Shown piece after piece: positions 1 through 12,450 of a DNA stretch of 64,000 nt. Location: the NCBI GenBank assembly GCA_963921795.1, contig OY997639.1, positions 56,380,163-56,444,162 of the forward strand, in the 5' to 3' direction. Every line of letters starts with the position of its first letter. The stretch's first letter is position 1. The notes beneath the pieces are model-generated. The model ran no database searches, was not told the origin of the DNA, and worked only from the letters and a program-made list of their open reading frames with translations. A program made the translations under genes and the position numbers. The DNA is from Nannobrachium achirus. Lineage: Eukaryota > Chordata > Actinopteri > Myctophiformes > Myctophidae.

Positions 1-2192
1 TGCCACGATAAAGTCTGTTACCCCAACACCTCCCACTATGCAGCTGATGGTAGAAGAGACCAAGGAAGAGGTGGAGGTCCCAGAAAAAGCATCCTTTAAA
101 AAAATCGATCAAGAAGAGCCTAAGAAAACCGCAGAGGTTTCTGTCACTCTGGAGACCTCCGTGCTCCTAAATGAAACTGACATTAGCAAGCCAGCACTAT
201 CTGCTGATGCAGTCCTGGTGGAGAATGGCATTGAAGTTAAGCTGACCCAAGAGCCTCTTGATGTTAAAAACTTGAAAACGAAACTCACAGCCGTTGAGGA
301 GCCCAACGTTGCTACGGTGACCGTCGCCGAGGACGCCCCAAAAGTGGCTGTTGAAACAGCCATTACAACGATGACTACCTGCACATCAGCACCGACAGCT
401 CCTGTTGAAGAGTGCAACAGTGTCACAGAGGACACTGCAGAGATACACACACTGTCAGAAGTGAGTACCAGTGTTACAATGACCTCAGAGGTCATGGAAG
501 CTGAAGAAATACCAGTGTCTGTGGAGAGCTCTCAATCCACAGTAGAGGACACTGTGTTGTTGCATAATGAGCCCTCTGCCCCCCTGCACGATGTTAACAT
601 CATCACCACAGAAAAGGTTGTGGAAATAAACACAGTGATGGAGCGAGGCCCTAAATCAAAAAAGAAGAAGAAGAAATCTAAAGACAAGGCCCTTGATGAG
701 GTGACACAGGATGTGCCACTAATTACCCCACAATCATCACATTTGTCTGACACCATAATCCCTCTGCAAGAAAAGGTGCCTGAGGTTGAAAAAAACATTG
801 AAATAGAGATGCAAGAAAAGGTGCCTGAGGTTGAAAAAACCATTGAAATAGAGATAACACAGGAAGTGGCTGATCAAGTTGTGGACCAGAGCATTGCTAA
901 ATCAGGACCAGCTCACTCAGATCAACTCTCTACAGTGCCCCCGGTGGAGGTTACAGTCACTGCACCGATGGCAGGGAATGTTGAAGTGACCAGTGTACAC
1001 AAAGTAACACAGGGACCACCGTTAAGCCCTACTGATGAGGTCACCGACTCTAAGCTGACCTCAGTGACCCACATGGAGACAGTGAAATACGAGCAGGTCA
1101 CCACTGTGACTGAGGTGGAAGTAGTGACCCTGCAAAAGACGGTCCAAGTGGAGCTCAAACAAGAAAGCTCCAAACCTGCAGAGAAAACCTCTGCACAGCC
1201 AATAGAGTCGCAGGAACCTGCAGGTGAGCCTGCGGCTAATTCCCCAGAAACCATAAACATAGCTGTGGAAGAATCATCAGAGGCAGAGGAGAAAGGGGAA
1301 AATCAGGCTCTAGCTCAAGTCTCAGAGACAATAATTACTGAGTCTGTCTCCCCACCTGCCGCAGAGCCACTAACATTCACAGAGGTGATATCAGTGCCTG
1401 AGGCCACCATAAAACAGGGTCCTGTCAAGGGCCCTGAGCCAGCAGTGACGGATGGCCCCAAAAAGATCTCTGCTGAAGGAATGTGCAGCGAGGAAATCAC
1501 ACAGGCAGCAGCTGCTCTCACTGAGGCCCAAGCAGACAAAGGGGAGGAGGAGCCAGCCCTGCTCTCAGAGAAAATGAAGCGGGAGGGCCAGAAAGAGAAA
1601 ACATCCTCCTCCGCGAGGGAAGCACCCGCAGCCAGAGAATCAGCGTCAGCAGCAGCAGAGGCAGTCGGAGCCGAGGAACAGGACAGCCCCCTCACCGAAC
1701 AAGGGGAGCCTCCCATAGTTGTACAACAGTCGGCCACTCAGTCAGCCAAGCGCAGCACAGAGCAGAGGGAGAAAAGACTCTCCGTGACTGAGGCCTCGGA
1801 GAAGGAGGAAGACAGGAAGAAGGATCAGGACACACCCTCTGTCACTGCCACACCTGCAGCCGCCCAGCCACACCTGGGGGACACCTGTCAGCCCGTAGAC
1901 CCCGACATTGACGAGGCAGCCATGAGGAGGAAGATTGTAGTGGTCGAGGAGATAATTGAGGTGAAGAAAATCGCCAGTCCCGAGGAGGCTGGGGGTCAGT
2001 CGCCTCCTGAACCTGTGAAAACTGAGGAGGAAGGAGAGGAGCTGGACCTGGATGTCCTTGAAGCGCTTGCTATTGAGCGGGCGCTGCTGGCAGGGGCAGC
2101 AGCGTGCGGCGCACAAGGAGCCTCACCTGACGCAGAGTGGGACCACTCGCTGGAAGAACCTGAGGAGAAGACCTGGCCTAACTTCATAGAAG
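1..2192 (+). CDS. plec: plectin long 5' exon (isoform-1-type N-terminus), 5' partial
   Basis: The frame is open from the window edge, with 12 codons before the first visible Met at 38, to a donor GAAG|gtaaat at 2192/2193. It ends one base into a codon, so the final G joins AT of exon 2 to give Asp, exactly as in other plectin first exons. The roughly 730 residues are Glu/Val/Thr/Ser/Pro-rich and look disordered. Visible features are a basic run (SKKKKKKSKDK, about 653-688), a tandem 15-residue duplication (767-856), and a compact C-terminal part with RRKIVVVEEIIEVKK (about 1925-1970) followed by an acidic, Ala/Leu-rich helix-like stretch. Mammalian isoform-1 exon 1, as I remember it, lacks this long tail. 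It could be a fish extension of exon 1, a separate alternative exon, or less likely the end of a neighbouring gene. The true start is outside the window or at 38. Confidence 0.75.
767..856 (+). repeat. 45-bp tandem duplication inside coding exon
   Basis: Two adjacent 45-bp units (767-811 and 812-856) are nearly identical. Each encodes a 15-residue unit beginning QEKVPEVEK and continuing with an IEIE motif. The length is a multiple of three, so the frame is kept. This looks like a recent in-frame duplication in a disordered region. Confidence 0.9.
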
Positions 2193-5100
2193 GTAAATTA
2201 CTTTACTTCCTGTCCTGTCCCAGCTGCTCTGTTTGCTGCATGTGATGTCACAGCTGCTGGTCGGGTTTACGCCCCTTCTTTGAAGTGCGGGAGGTTTGTG
2301 TGTTTGGGGGATGAGTTGATTGTGTGTCTAATTGTGGTATCATATGCGTATTGTGTTTTATGGTCTGACAGCTATATTTTTGCTGTAATTGTTTTGACTT
2401 CTCGTTCAAACCATTATCTAGGATGCTTTGACTATAGTTCTGTTAGATTGAAGTTACATATCATAGAGCCCATCCTTACATTACAGTGTATTTTTTATGT
2501 GTGCTGGGAACAGTTTCTCTTTGGGAAAAGTTGCAGTGAGATGAGTAAGAGTCAGTTTAGATACGGCTGTGATTACAACATATGTACGTGAATGTGGTAT
2601 TAATGACACTGCGATACTAGGGAAGTTGCTCACGCCCTAGTGTAGAATGTTGTTGATGTGCATTGTGCATTTTTACAAAGGCAACAAGACTGAGATGACT
2701 CTCTTATAGACAACCACAGGTGAAAATAACACCACAAATGGACACATGCCACCACATAGGTAAACAAAACATGCCAACTCACATCCATAAGTATTATCCC
2801 TCAGCACATTGATGTGCTTTAGTGGCAATCATCTCTCAATTAGAACGTTATTATACTCCCAAACTCACTTTTAAACAAAGTTAAGAAAGCCTAGCTTCTC
2901 TTTGGTATTAACTGGGCTTTTTGAGCTCTCTCTGTCTCTCAGTCACAGCAGTAGTCCCAAGAGGCATCTTTTGTGTTTTTGCCAGCTGAGATGATCCAGA
3001 CGTTCAGTAATTCCAACAAGGTGGAGCCGTGTGTGCGAAGCGTGCAGCCTCGCCTGGTCCCTGCAGAGATAGACTTGCGTGTTGGAGTCGAGGGGAGAAT
3101 CAATGACAGAAGGGGGGTGTGGTGCTTTTGTGCTTTTCTCCACTTTGCTCCATTAAGCCTGTGTTCTTGGCACAATGATTATGTTCCTGGCTTTCTCCCC
3201 TCTCTTGGGTAAGATAAGACTGGTCTGTGCCCCCTCACATGTTACGCAATGTTATGGTTAGGATGTGGGGGTTGCGTAGATGATATATTATCGTAACCTG
3301 CCTCGGCTGCCTGCAGTGCATTTTACACTCCTCTCCCCCGGATCGGAGAACAGAAAATTCTGGAATGTCCAGAAAAATGCTTCTGGGTGTACTGACTAAT
3401 GTATTGGTTGAAATGACAAATCCCTGAGTTTCACTTCTGTCACACACACTGCACAGCGTTAATCTGATCATTTGGAATCACTGTCTTATGACTGGACTCG
3501 AGTCATTTTGGAAGGTTATTTGGATTTTTGGAGAGAGAGCAACGCACATGGGGCGTTGTCTGTTGTGGGTGTGAGCAAGAAGAGAGTTGGGAAGTTGGAA
3601 CAGTTTGCTCATAGTTCTCTGGGTGTGTTTGTTTGGTTCCACACGTGAGGTCTGGATCTAATTAGCTCCATCGTTCTTGGATCAATTTTCTGTGTTAGTC
3701 ATCAGGAAAGAACTTCTTCATTCTGATTCTATATATTTATATATACATACATACACACACACGTATATGGTATTACAGCCACACAGATGGCAAGCGCAGC
3801 TCATCATAAGATGCAATTCATCCTGTATATATGAACTAAATCATCATGTTTTGTTCATATCTAAAAACTAAATTAAGGCCTAATCTACATCATGATTATG
3901 TAATGATCACATTCTAACTGCATCCTCAACCTTAAAGGGACACATTACAAAGCCTCTTGAATCTGAGATCACATATACACAGCAGTACCATCACAACAGA
4001 TGACCACTCCACTGTTTTTGCTAACTCACTGCTGACATCTACTGTCTGCTATCAGTCATTGTCGGCCAGCTTTGATAACCATCTGTACAGAGTCAGACTA
4101 GATTACCACACTGATTAAATTCCTAAAATTTACTTCACTTCATATTTTTATGGCCTTGATGTGCTGTAGCCATGTTTTATTATGTTGTCAATCAAATAAA
4201 TATATATATTTTTATACAGAATCATATTCAAGATGAGAGCCCTTTTTAGTGCAGAAACTTAAGTCACTTGGTATGTTGGCTAATTGAATAGCTGTCATCA
4301 GAATTAGCCACACCCTAGGGTTGCTTTGGTGTCTGTTTGTCTTGTTCAAATGAGGCATCTATCAGTAATAGCCATGAGGATACCAGGTGCATTTGGTCAA
4401 GCTGGTCGCATTAACTGGTATCACTGGAAACATTGCTTCTAAGCTCCTTTTCACGAGGAAAACTGGCTCCCCAGTCTGAGATTCCAAGGACACACTCAAG
4501 CCCCTTTGTCGGAGACATTTACTGTGCCAATGAACAAAGGGCGGCTGTGACATTGTGTCTGTGACATTTGATTACTGATGAATGAAGCGGGCTGTGCGTT
4601 CGCAAACAAAAGCAGTACAACAAGTAGAGTTTGTAATGAGCCTGAAGCGGCATTTAAAGTCTCCCCACCACATATGGCACCAGGGGCTATTAGAGCAAGT
4701 CATATCCCAGACATGCCATTTAGTTTCTCCAGTCTGTATTTCCATCTCTGAAAGTATGCCCAGTGCATTTTTGTGTAATTCATCAAATTCTAGCTATACT
4801 CTCCGGCTCGGACCCTTTCATTATAGCAGGACGGGATTGTTTCTTTTGGTTGCCGTGACTCACCCCAGATCAGTCTCAAATCTGTTAGCCTAAATTACGA
4901 GCCTGACCTTTCCAAGGTGAAAAAAACAACCGGGGGACGGAGTCCTGTTAGACTTGTGCCCTCTATCAATAGCCTGTGTTGTGGCTTGGGCAGCTATCCG
5001 GCATTGCTGTGTGGGGCTGGCAATCTCGCCACTGTTTTGCTCAAAACAAAGTTAACCAGTCTAGCTGCTTGGGCATATCTCTTACTGCTGACTCTACTGT

Positions 5101-5248
5101 ACCTCTGAAGTACCATCTAAAATTATTTTGGACGCATCAAGAGAGTATATTTCAGGATAGAGAAATGGATAAATTTAAAGTAGAGAAATTAAATACCATA
5201 GATAAACCTAAATAGCTGCCTACATAGCCCTGTAAGTATACTCATGTT

Positions 5249-5369
5249 TACACAGGCAGATCCTCTGTGTTAATTTAACTCTGGCGGTGTAAAATGGACT
5301 CTAATGGATCCATTCGGGTCCATTTGTACATTGCCAGAGTTAAATTAACACAGAGGATCTTCCTGTGTA
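5249..5369. mobile_element. palindromic MITE-like element
   Basis: Two 37-bp arms (5249-5285 and 5333-5369) are near-perfect reverse complements. They contain CAGAGTTAAATTAACACAGAG and surround a core that is itself partly palindromic around GGATCC. The 121-bp unit could fold into a long hairpin. Related palindromes sharing TAACTCTG arms lie at 34562-34639 and 32793-32877, so this is a dispersed family. Confidence 0.75.
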
Positions 5370-7140
5370 CACAGTGTACGGAGGAGCCCTAGCTGCCTAG
5401 CTGTGTATAATTCTCCAACAACGGAGTGCTAACTGCCAGTTTGTATTGCCTCTCGCTGGCATCCACAGGGGAAAAAGACTGCTGGAAGCAGCTTTAATTG
5501 CAGTCCAGTACAATCTAATGAGCTCTGGCTGGCCAGTGCCAGAGAATGAGTGGGTAAACTGCTGTAGCTATAGAACCATCTGCTGCCCACTGACTGTAGG
5601 CACAACGCACATAGATCGATAACATATGGCTTATATTGAGGATTTGGCCAAGAGTGATTGGGATGTTAGTCATTTCCCATGGTGCATTTTTAACGTCGGT
5701 CCTAAGTCGACACACCACAGAGGCTTTGTGGTTTATTGGAGTTGACTAATAAAAGTTGCATGCTGGAAGATTGTTTAGCTTTGTGAGCTTTCTATAAGTG
5801 GAAATGCGCTCACTCGTGCACATACACCCTAATGCACACACTCCCGCCCCCCACTGACATCTTCCACACATGTTAGAGATTCTGCAGTGTGTTTATACTG
5901 TACTTATTTCAAAGCTCTATAGCGTTTGACTTTTACCATGACCCACTCGTGTTGTGTCTTTTCTCAGGAGATAACACACTGTCTGCCAAGTTATGATCGA
6001 TTATTAACTAGAGCGGAGCAGAACCTCAGGAAGATTTACTCTGTATCTTAACCACTCCCATATTAGGAGCCCAGGTTGGGTTTCGGTGGCATAAGTGGGC
6101 CCAGAGGAATCTCTTTCACAGGGCTCAAGTTTGGAATACCTTATGGGCTATAAGGGCAGGTCATGAAAGATGAATGGATGGTGGTAGACATGTACTCATA
6201 CAGTTCTAGGTCATGGGTTCATACAGACATGTGAGTATGCCAGCAGTGAGTGTATGCCATGAACCTCTCGAAAGCCCCCACTTGGTGTCATTGTATAGCC
6301 GCCTACGCTGCTGAGACAGTGTAGACATTCGAACGCGGCATCCACATTTCATACCTGCTTGCCCAGGAGAAGAGACTAGGGCCAGCTGCTGTCCTTCAGG
6401 GACTGAATGAACTTACTTCCAACATGACAGTGAAATGGCATGTATATTGTCAACACTGTCATTTACAGTGCCATATGCATAAGCTTGAATGTGCTATAGT
6501 TAGAATATGTAGTCCATTACTGGGCTCCCAAAAGCAATTGGGGATGGGCATTAAGGGAGGTCTGGGCCTCAGACCTCATTCGTTACAACAGGAGTTCCAC
6601 TACTGACATCCAAGCAGGTCAATTGTGTGTTTCTTTCTTTGTGCTGAATGATTACAGAGCTAGACATGAAGTAAACATTCCTTGGTCCTTATTCCTGTTT
6701 TTTTATAATTAATTCCTTCCTCTGTTGCTATAATTTATTTCTGTTTCAATTCAGTTCCAAGGGTTTTACCCTAATGACATCCAATTCACAATCTCATACA
6801 TAAACGAGTAAGCTATGTACCTTATGGCACCAATGTGCTTCCTGTCACAGCAGGATTTAGGTGATGAGTCTGAGTATGTGCTGACAGTATAGTATGGCTC
6901 TGCCATATGGTCATCATGCTCTATCTCACTCTGAGTGCTCTCAGATGGTTTGGATCGGTGTCGTGGCCAGGTGGAGACCTGTGATCTAATCTTACAGAAT
7001 ACGTCCTCCGTCATCACTCAGTGAGGAGGGGAGAGTTTGCCTGCGTTTCTAGGGGAATCTCCAGGGACGACGTGCAGCCAAGTGGCCGCCAGTGAGCTTC
7101 CATCAGTTGCTAACTCTGACACAGTGTGATCATCTGGTGG

Positions 7141-7150
7141 ATATTTATAA
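7141..7150 (+). promoter_or_regulatory. TATA/MEF2-like box upstream of exon 1d
   Basis: The sequence ATATTTATAA lies 263 bp before the 1d start codon, followed by C-rich sequence. It resembles a TATA box and, with one mismatch, a MEF2 site. Plectin 1d is the muscle Z-disc isoform in mammals, so a muscle promoter here would make sense. This is inference from one short motif. Confidence 0.3.
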
Positions 7151-7412
7151 CCCGCATACAGCACCAGCCCTCTCCCCCGGTCCACACACCCCTCTCAGCC
7201 CCCCGGACCCTGCCCCCTTGTCAGTCTGCCGCCCTCCACCCCCTCCCCCTCCCCTAGCAAACGGTTAGGCCAGCAAAGAGTACATTGACAATAAGAGGGG
7301 CAACAGGGCAGAGTGGATAGTGGAACAAACAGGAGCCTCATCTTTTCCCTCCATTCCCCCCTCATTTCAGCTCTCTCAGCGGCCTCCTCTTTCTCTCCTT
7401 CCCGTCTTTTAG

Positions 7413-7428
7413 ATGAAGATCATTCCTG
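7413..7428 (+). CDS. plec: plectin alternative first exon 1d (MKIIP)
   Basis: ATG AAG ATC ATT CCT G is followed by gtaggt, giving MKIIP plus one base. Spliced to exon 2 it reads MKIIPDERDRVQ, almost identical to mammalian plectin 1d (MKIVPDERDRVQ as remembered). In mammals 1d is the striated-muscle isoform at Z-discs. The coding part is only 16 bases; the 5' UTR and start site are not defined. Phase 1 at the donor matches the other first exons, which together with the five residues makes chance unlikely. Confidence 0.85.
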
Positions 7429-9569
7429 GTAGGTTGACAGAGTGGAGTTAACATTGTGTGTCTATCTGTGGCCCTCGGCCTGTCCGTCCTTCTGGCACTC
7501 TGTTTTATTTTATTTTTTTTACCATCGCTGACTACGTGATTTATAGCAGACACTGTGTGAAATGTCTTCGTGTTTAAATTAAGAGTTACGTTGGCTGGCT
7601 TCTTTAAGTTTTCTTTAGCCTGTTTGTTGCTAAGGCTGCCGGGTGCCGACCCTCTACCTTTAAGAAGTGTCCTTCCAGTCAGGCTGACATCTGATAGACA
7701 TGTGCATCAACAACAAGCGGGTGTGACTTAAAGAATGACATGTGTGTGCGTGTGTGCGTGCGTGCGTGTGTGTGTGTATGTATGTGAGTGAGTGTGTGTG
7801 ATGGCTCGCTATGGTTGTCTTGGCTATTTGCGATAGCTGTAAAAACAGGGCCACCTGTTATTGTCTCACACAAGCAGTGGACATCTGTGAAACCCTGTTT
7901 GTTGTTGTTGATGTTGTGTGGGAGGCGAGAACAAACATTATAATGTTAGGGTATCTCAGTGACACGCCACCCATGTAGTCTTGTACTGTATGTGGCAGCG
8001 TTTCTCAAATGGGGGTACGTGTGTACCCCTAGGGGTACACGGAGGTACTACAGGGGATATATGGGAGAAAGTGGAACATGGACTTTACTCTTATGTTTCA
8101 TGATAAAACCTCCTGATCTGTAAGAGTTGATTAGTACAGCTGTTACTGAAAGAAACATACTTATATCATTATGCTGTTTTATTTTGAACATATTGACTTA
8201 CAAACTGGACTTACTTAAATGGTTTGGCCAATGTATAAATCTAATCTGCTTGAGAGGCACTAATTGCTCTTTCACTCCATTTCTTATTTGTAATGTTATA
8301 TTTTTCAAAACATGGTTTGTCATTCCCTCATACTGTAGCATAATTATGCTAGTTATAGTTTTATAAGCAAAATGTTGTTGTTGTCAAGTAAAGGGGGCAC
8401 TTGGATTCAGAAATCATGGAGAGAGGGTACTGATTACTGAAGCCAAAAAATGGAAGAACAACTGGTATATGGTAATGTGGTCTGGGAAACTAGATGACTT
8501 TCCTATCTCTGTGATGTTAGTAGTTTTGAGATATTAATTTCAGTACATTCAGTACATGTTGCAATCACAGTGCGATGTAATAGGAGGTATCTGGGGATGA
8601 GTGAGTAAGAGATGGGATGGGAGGATTTCATCAGAGCGATGGATGTTTAACATAGTTGTTGGGGCTAGGTCAAAAACAAACAAGGCTCACGTACGGTATG
8701 TGTGCTTGTGTTTGGCATGGAATAGGCTATGTGGGCTGTTTGACACATGGTACTTCATAACATTTAAGTAAAATGAAAGGTTATTTTTCCACACTTTAAT
8801 TAGTCTACAGTAGCTCTGACTATTTGGACAGACTCTGAGTAAAGGTTCTAAAATTCACAAGTATTATGGAATGTCTTTATGGTAAAGATCTTCCCTAAAC
8901 ATTAACTATAGCTTCTATACCAAGATCACATGAATCAGAGAAGTATATAAAATAATTGTGAAAAAAACAGACGATTCAGGCACTCAGGAGTAAAAAGGAG
9001 GAAACGCCTTCAATTATTAAAAGGCAGCTGCCAACATCTTTCGACCTTGCAAGGTCTTCATCTGGGCAACAAACAATCAGTTGTGAACTGGAACCTCAAC
9101 ATTCTCTTCTCAGAAATTAAAACTTGGAAAAGAAGGAGGAGTTGTAGTGGAATCTCAGAAACGCTTTCGTTAATCCAGATGAATATTTGCTGTGCCAATC
9201 ATGTGTTTGAGGAGAGACCCGTGAACACATCAGTGTGACTAACATGAAGTCTGACAAGCCCATTGTGAGGGGAGTGTACTGTAAACACTCTGACACACTG
9301 ACATTTACGTGACGGATATTCTATATGTTAGGTGGACAATACAGAACCAAAATAACATCACGGACATGAGATTAGTTTAGAACAGGCTCTGCAATGAAGG
9401 TCCAGAAGAAGCAGACAGGGAAATCCAGTAAATCAAGTAAATAGTGTTGGGCGGTGAAAACAGGGGGAATTCTAAAGTGTCGAATGGCATGTCCCTTTCT
9501 TAAATTCCTTGCTCGCCCCCTTCCTAGTCCTACTGCCCCACCCGCCCAACCTCGCTCCACTTTCACACG
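7429..9569 (+). other. intron between exons 1d and 1b
   Basis: No coding exon was seen. It holds a GT/GTGC microsatellite at about 7741-7800 and, from 7996, a hAT-like terminus (CAGCGTTTCTCAAATGGGGG) whose other end I could not place. The C-rich block at about 9510-9565 with CCGCCC may be part of the 1b promoter. Confidence 0.5.
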
Positions 9570-9729
9570 ATGCTCTTCCACCTGTCATCTGGGCCAAATC
9601 TTGTACCCCAGCTTATCAAGGTCCTAATGCCGGCAAGCCCCCCAGGACACGCACTCCCTGCCCTGGTGGTTTTGTGGCACATAATCACCCTCATCGCAGT
9701 CTGGCGCTCGAGAAAAAACAACGGGCAAG
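9570..9729 (+). CDS. plec: plectin alternative first exon 1b (membrane/mitochondrial anchor)
   Basis: The segment LPALVVLWHIITLIAVWRSR matches mammalian plectin 1b in length and pattern: a hydrophobic helix followed by basic residues. In mammals 1b targets plectin to mitochondria. The exon ends ...CAAG|gtaaga at 9729/9730, phase 1, giving NNGQ|DERDRV. Two in-frame starts exist. The Met at 9627 gives 34 residues, the same length as mammalian 1b, but has a weak context (C at -3). The Met at 9570 has A at -3 and would add 19 residues. I list the longer span; the shorter protein is the better homology match. Confidence 0.85.
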
Positions 9730-10367
9730 GTAAGAGATGCAGGATGCATTATCGGATGAAAACTGACCTTTCAACATTGGGTCCCCATGGAGAGGGATTG
9801 TAGTGGATCAACTGGAAGCTGTGTGAGCCAATATTCTCCTCCTCTCTCACCTCTCAATTATGCCCTGTTGGTGGTTGACCTTGTACTGTCTGTAGTTTTG
9901 TGCTGATGTACAAAGTATAATTATATGTTTGGTGTCTTATAAACCCCTTAAGGGATGGGTCTTGGGACAAGACACGAAAATATTCATTCATTCATTCATT
10001 CCTGCCATTGGAGATGGCAGTAATGCACAGTGTATTTTTGGTGTGTTTCATACCAGTAAATCAACTTAAATTCATGACTAAACAATCATACATTGAGATA
10101 TCCATCATACATATTCACATACCCACTAACACATCTTCATGGTTTGACATGATGTGCATGTAAGGTCACCTTCATAATTGTAACCATGCTGCAGTTCATT
10201 AGTTGTTGCTGTGAAGACACTGTGATACCACTTGTTTCTCTTGCCACGTTACAGCCTGGCAATTGAAGTGACTGCCAAAGAGATTAGCCTTCATTAAATT
10301 GAGACTGCACAGTAGGCCTCCAACTTAGGTCTAGCATTTGTGTGACCTGAAAGTGGCAATCTGGAAT

Positions 10368-10416
10368 GGAGAAGAGACCTGCTATGGAAGGGGGATCCAT
10401 AGCAGGTCTCTTCTCC
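10368..10416. repeat. perfect 21-bp inverted repeat, 7-nt loop
   Basis: Arms 10368-10388 and 10396-10416 are exact reverse complements (arm core AGAGACCTGCTATGG), separated by 7 bases. The pairing does not extend into the flanks, which makes it shorter than a typical microRNA precursor. Confidence 0.85.
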
Positions 10417-12185
10417 ACCTGACACACACCCAAACCTCCACCAACCCCTTTCTTGTTGCATAAAAGTGGGAGCTGAGTGCTGCGTCCCGTTGTGGAGAGG
10501 TTCCCCAGCAATGTGTCTAGTCACGCTTGCTCTGTCTTGATGTGTGTGTGATTGTGTATTATTGAGACAGGGCGTATAATATATAGTGTGTGTTTTAATA
10601 GGATCAAACAGTGTGTGTAGGTGATGGCTCAGTGCACCTGTCAGGTTGGAGACTGTCCCAGGACCAGGACCTGCCCTACCCTGAAATGTCAGACCAAAGT
10701 TCAGAGAGATGAGAGCACAGGTGTGCCCGTCTGTTCAACAGTAACACTTTGATCTCTCTGTTTATGTTTAGGCTGGATTCATGTCATGTGTGTGAGACAC
10801 GAATGCCCAGGGAAACTGTTAATGGCTTTATTTTTAGATTCTGCAGCGCTTATGATTACATATTCCCCATAAGGCATTAAAATGTTACCAAACTTGCCTT
10901 AATAATTTGTTGGCTAAAGTGTTGGCTCAGTGCGCAGTTATTTGAAATATATCATTTCATAGATCATTCTGTCAAATCAATTGACATTTGTAGTGCAATG
11001 ATTACATATTTCTTTTACAGAAAGTATGGAATGAAATTCAGTGTGCTAGATTAACTACACTGTATCTCAAGCAGGTTTTGTCATACTGGACTGAAATTAA
11101 TGGAATTTGATGGCTTCTTCAAACAAACCATGATTTTCTTTAGAAATTATCAAGAAATTAACGTCAAGTATTATATTAATTATATTATAGTAATTGGACT
11201 GAACATTCCAAACCACTGGTAAGGTCCAAATGTAGGCTTTCCTTGATGATATCTTGAATCTTGATTATAGTGACTGTTGAACAAGGTCTCTCAGTTGTGT
11301 ATCAGCTGTATCAGCTGTCCATTTTCACTGGCACCAGTTCAGCACGATGACAGCCCTGTCCCCCATCCTATCACTTCCACCTCAGCTAAAGCCGCCAGTT
11401 ATCGCAATGAGGAGCATCAAGATCACACCCTAGGCCCCTAGAGTCTAAGGGGTTTCGCCATCTTCTCACTGTGAGAGCTTAGCGCGTAGTCAGATGTACT
11501 GTGTTGCGCTGGTGGTCCGGAGGTGAGAACACGGACACACGCGCATGCACGCTCCTTTGACCCTGTTGAAACGAGGTCGGCTGAAAGGTCGTGAGGAAAG
11601 AGGAGTGGTTGGGTAAAACTGTAAACACTCTCTCTTTTACACAAAAGTCGCGTCACTCTGCATTCTCTCAGTGTCCTCTGACCTCCTCTTCTGAGTGTGT
11701 TTTCCCAGGTAGCCATACATGGCACTTTGCCCCTGGGGGTAAGCTAGCTAAATATACCAGATTCTCTTTTATATGCTCAGCTTCTGTGCGTGTCTTTGTA
11801 AACGCTATGCTCGTTGAAGGGTATTATTATAAAGCGTGGGTTTTAAAGCCAGGCTTTTAATGGCATGTTAGATTGCTTTGCATAACTGGCTGGGGAAGAA
11901 TTTTCCAGTTCCAAGAAGTTTTCTCAGGCAGCACAAGTTGAGCAGGTGCGCTACTCAGCTAAATCAGGCTCACATTCTTGCTCATCGCCCTCACAGAAGT
12001 TTTGTAGTTAAAGAAGGTGTCAAGTAATTTATAAATTGCCACCAAAGTGCAACTTCCTGTTTGAGTTACAAAGGCCAATGCTCCTATTGTATTTGACCAT
12101 ATGCTCCCCACAATTGTTCCCCGGTTGTCTCAAAGATGACTATAGAGTGTCACAGACTCACAGCCCTGTGTTGTTGACATTAAAA

Positions 12186-12270
12186 AAAACAGATCTACAA
12201 GCTCAGTATTCATTGTGAGCTTGTCAGCTATTTTTGAAAATATTTTAATAGATGGAGCATAAGTGGTTAA
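12186..12270. mobile_element. degenerate copy of CTACAAGCTCA-palindrome family
   Basis: It contains GATCTACAAGCTCA, then TTGTGAGCTTGT, then AAGTGGTTAA, in the same order as the complete element at 30606-30802. Confidence 0.55.
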
Positions 12271-12304
12271 ATAAATAAAATTACCCTTTTCCAAAATATT
12301 AGTC

Positions 12305-12450
12305 TAAACAGGGGTGGTCAAGGCTGAACAGGTAGAGCACTCGCCTGGGAAGCAGAAGTTCCCAGGTTTGAGTCCCGGCCACGGCAATGTGTCCAGGTGA
12401 CGTTGAGCCAAGACACGTAACCCCTAATTTCCTGTACTCCTCTGTGAGCT
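12305..12450 (+). mobile_element. tRNA-derived SINE
   Basis: The head resembles a tRNA gene: GGTAGAGCACTCGCCTGG, then a B-box-like GGTTTGAGTCCCGG near 12365-12379. The body AGACACGTAACCCCTAATTT follows. The same body appears in reverse orientation in the element at 19996-20286. No functional cloverleaf with a paired acceptor stem was seen, so it is a SINE and not a tRNA gene. The 3' end is approximate. Confidence 0.65.

Larger units (their letters stand above)
2193..7412 (+). other. intron between long 5' exon and exon 1d
   Basis: No supported coding exon was seen. The stretch is AT-rich with scattered short frames that lack splice signals in phase. It contains the palindromic element at 5249-5369 and, near its right end, the putative 1d promoter. 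Confidence 0.6.

Noticed and set aside
109..2187. Minus-strand and alternate-frame ORFs opposite the long 5' exon
   Set aside because: Low-complexity Ser/Thr/Val shadows of the GAG/GTG-rich coding strand; the plectin-phase donor supports the + frame only.
12310..12382. Possible tRNA gene
   Set aside because: A- and B-box-like motifs are present but no paired acceptor stem; the downstream body matches a SINE.
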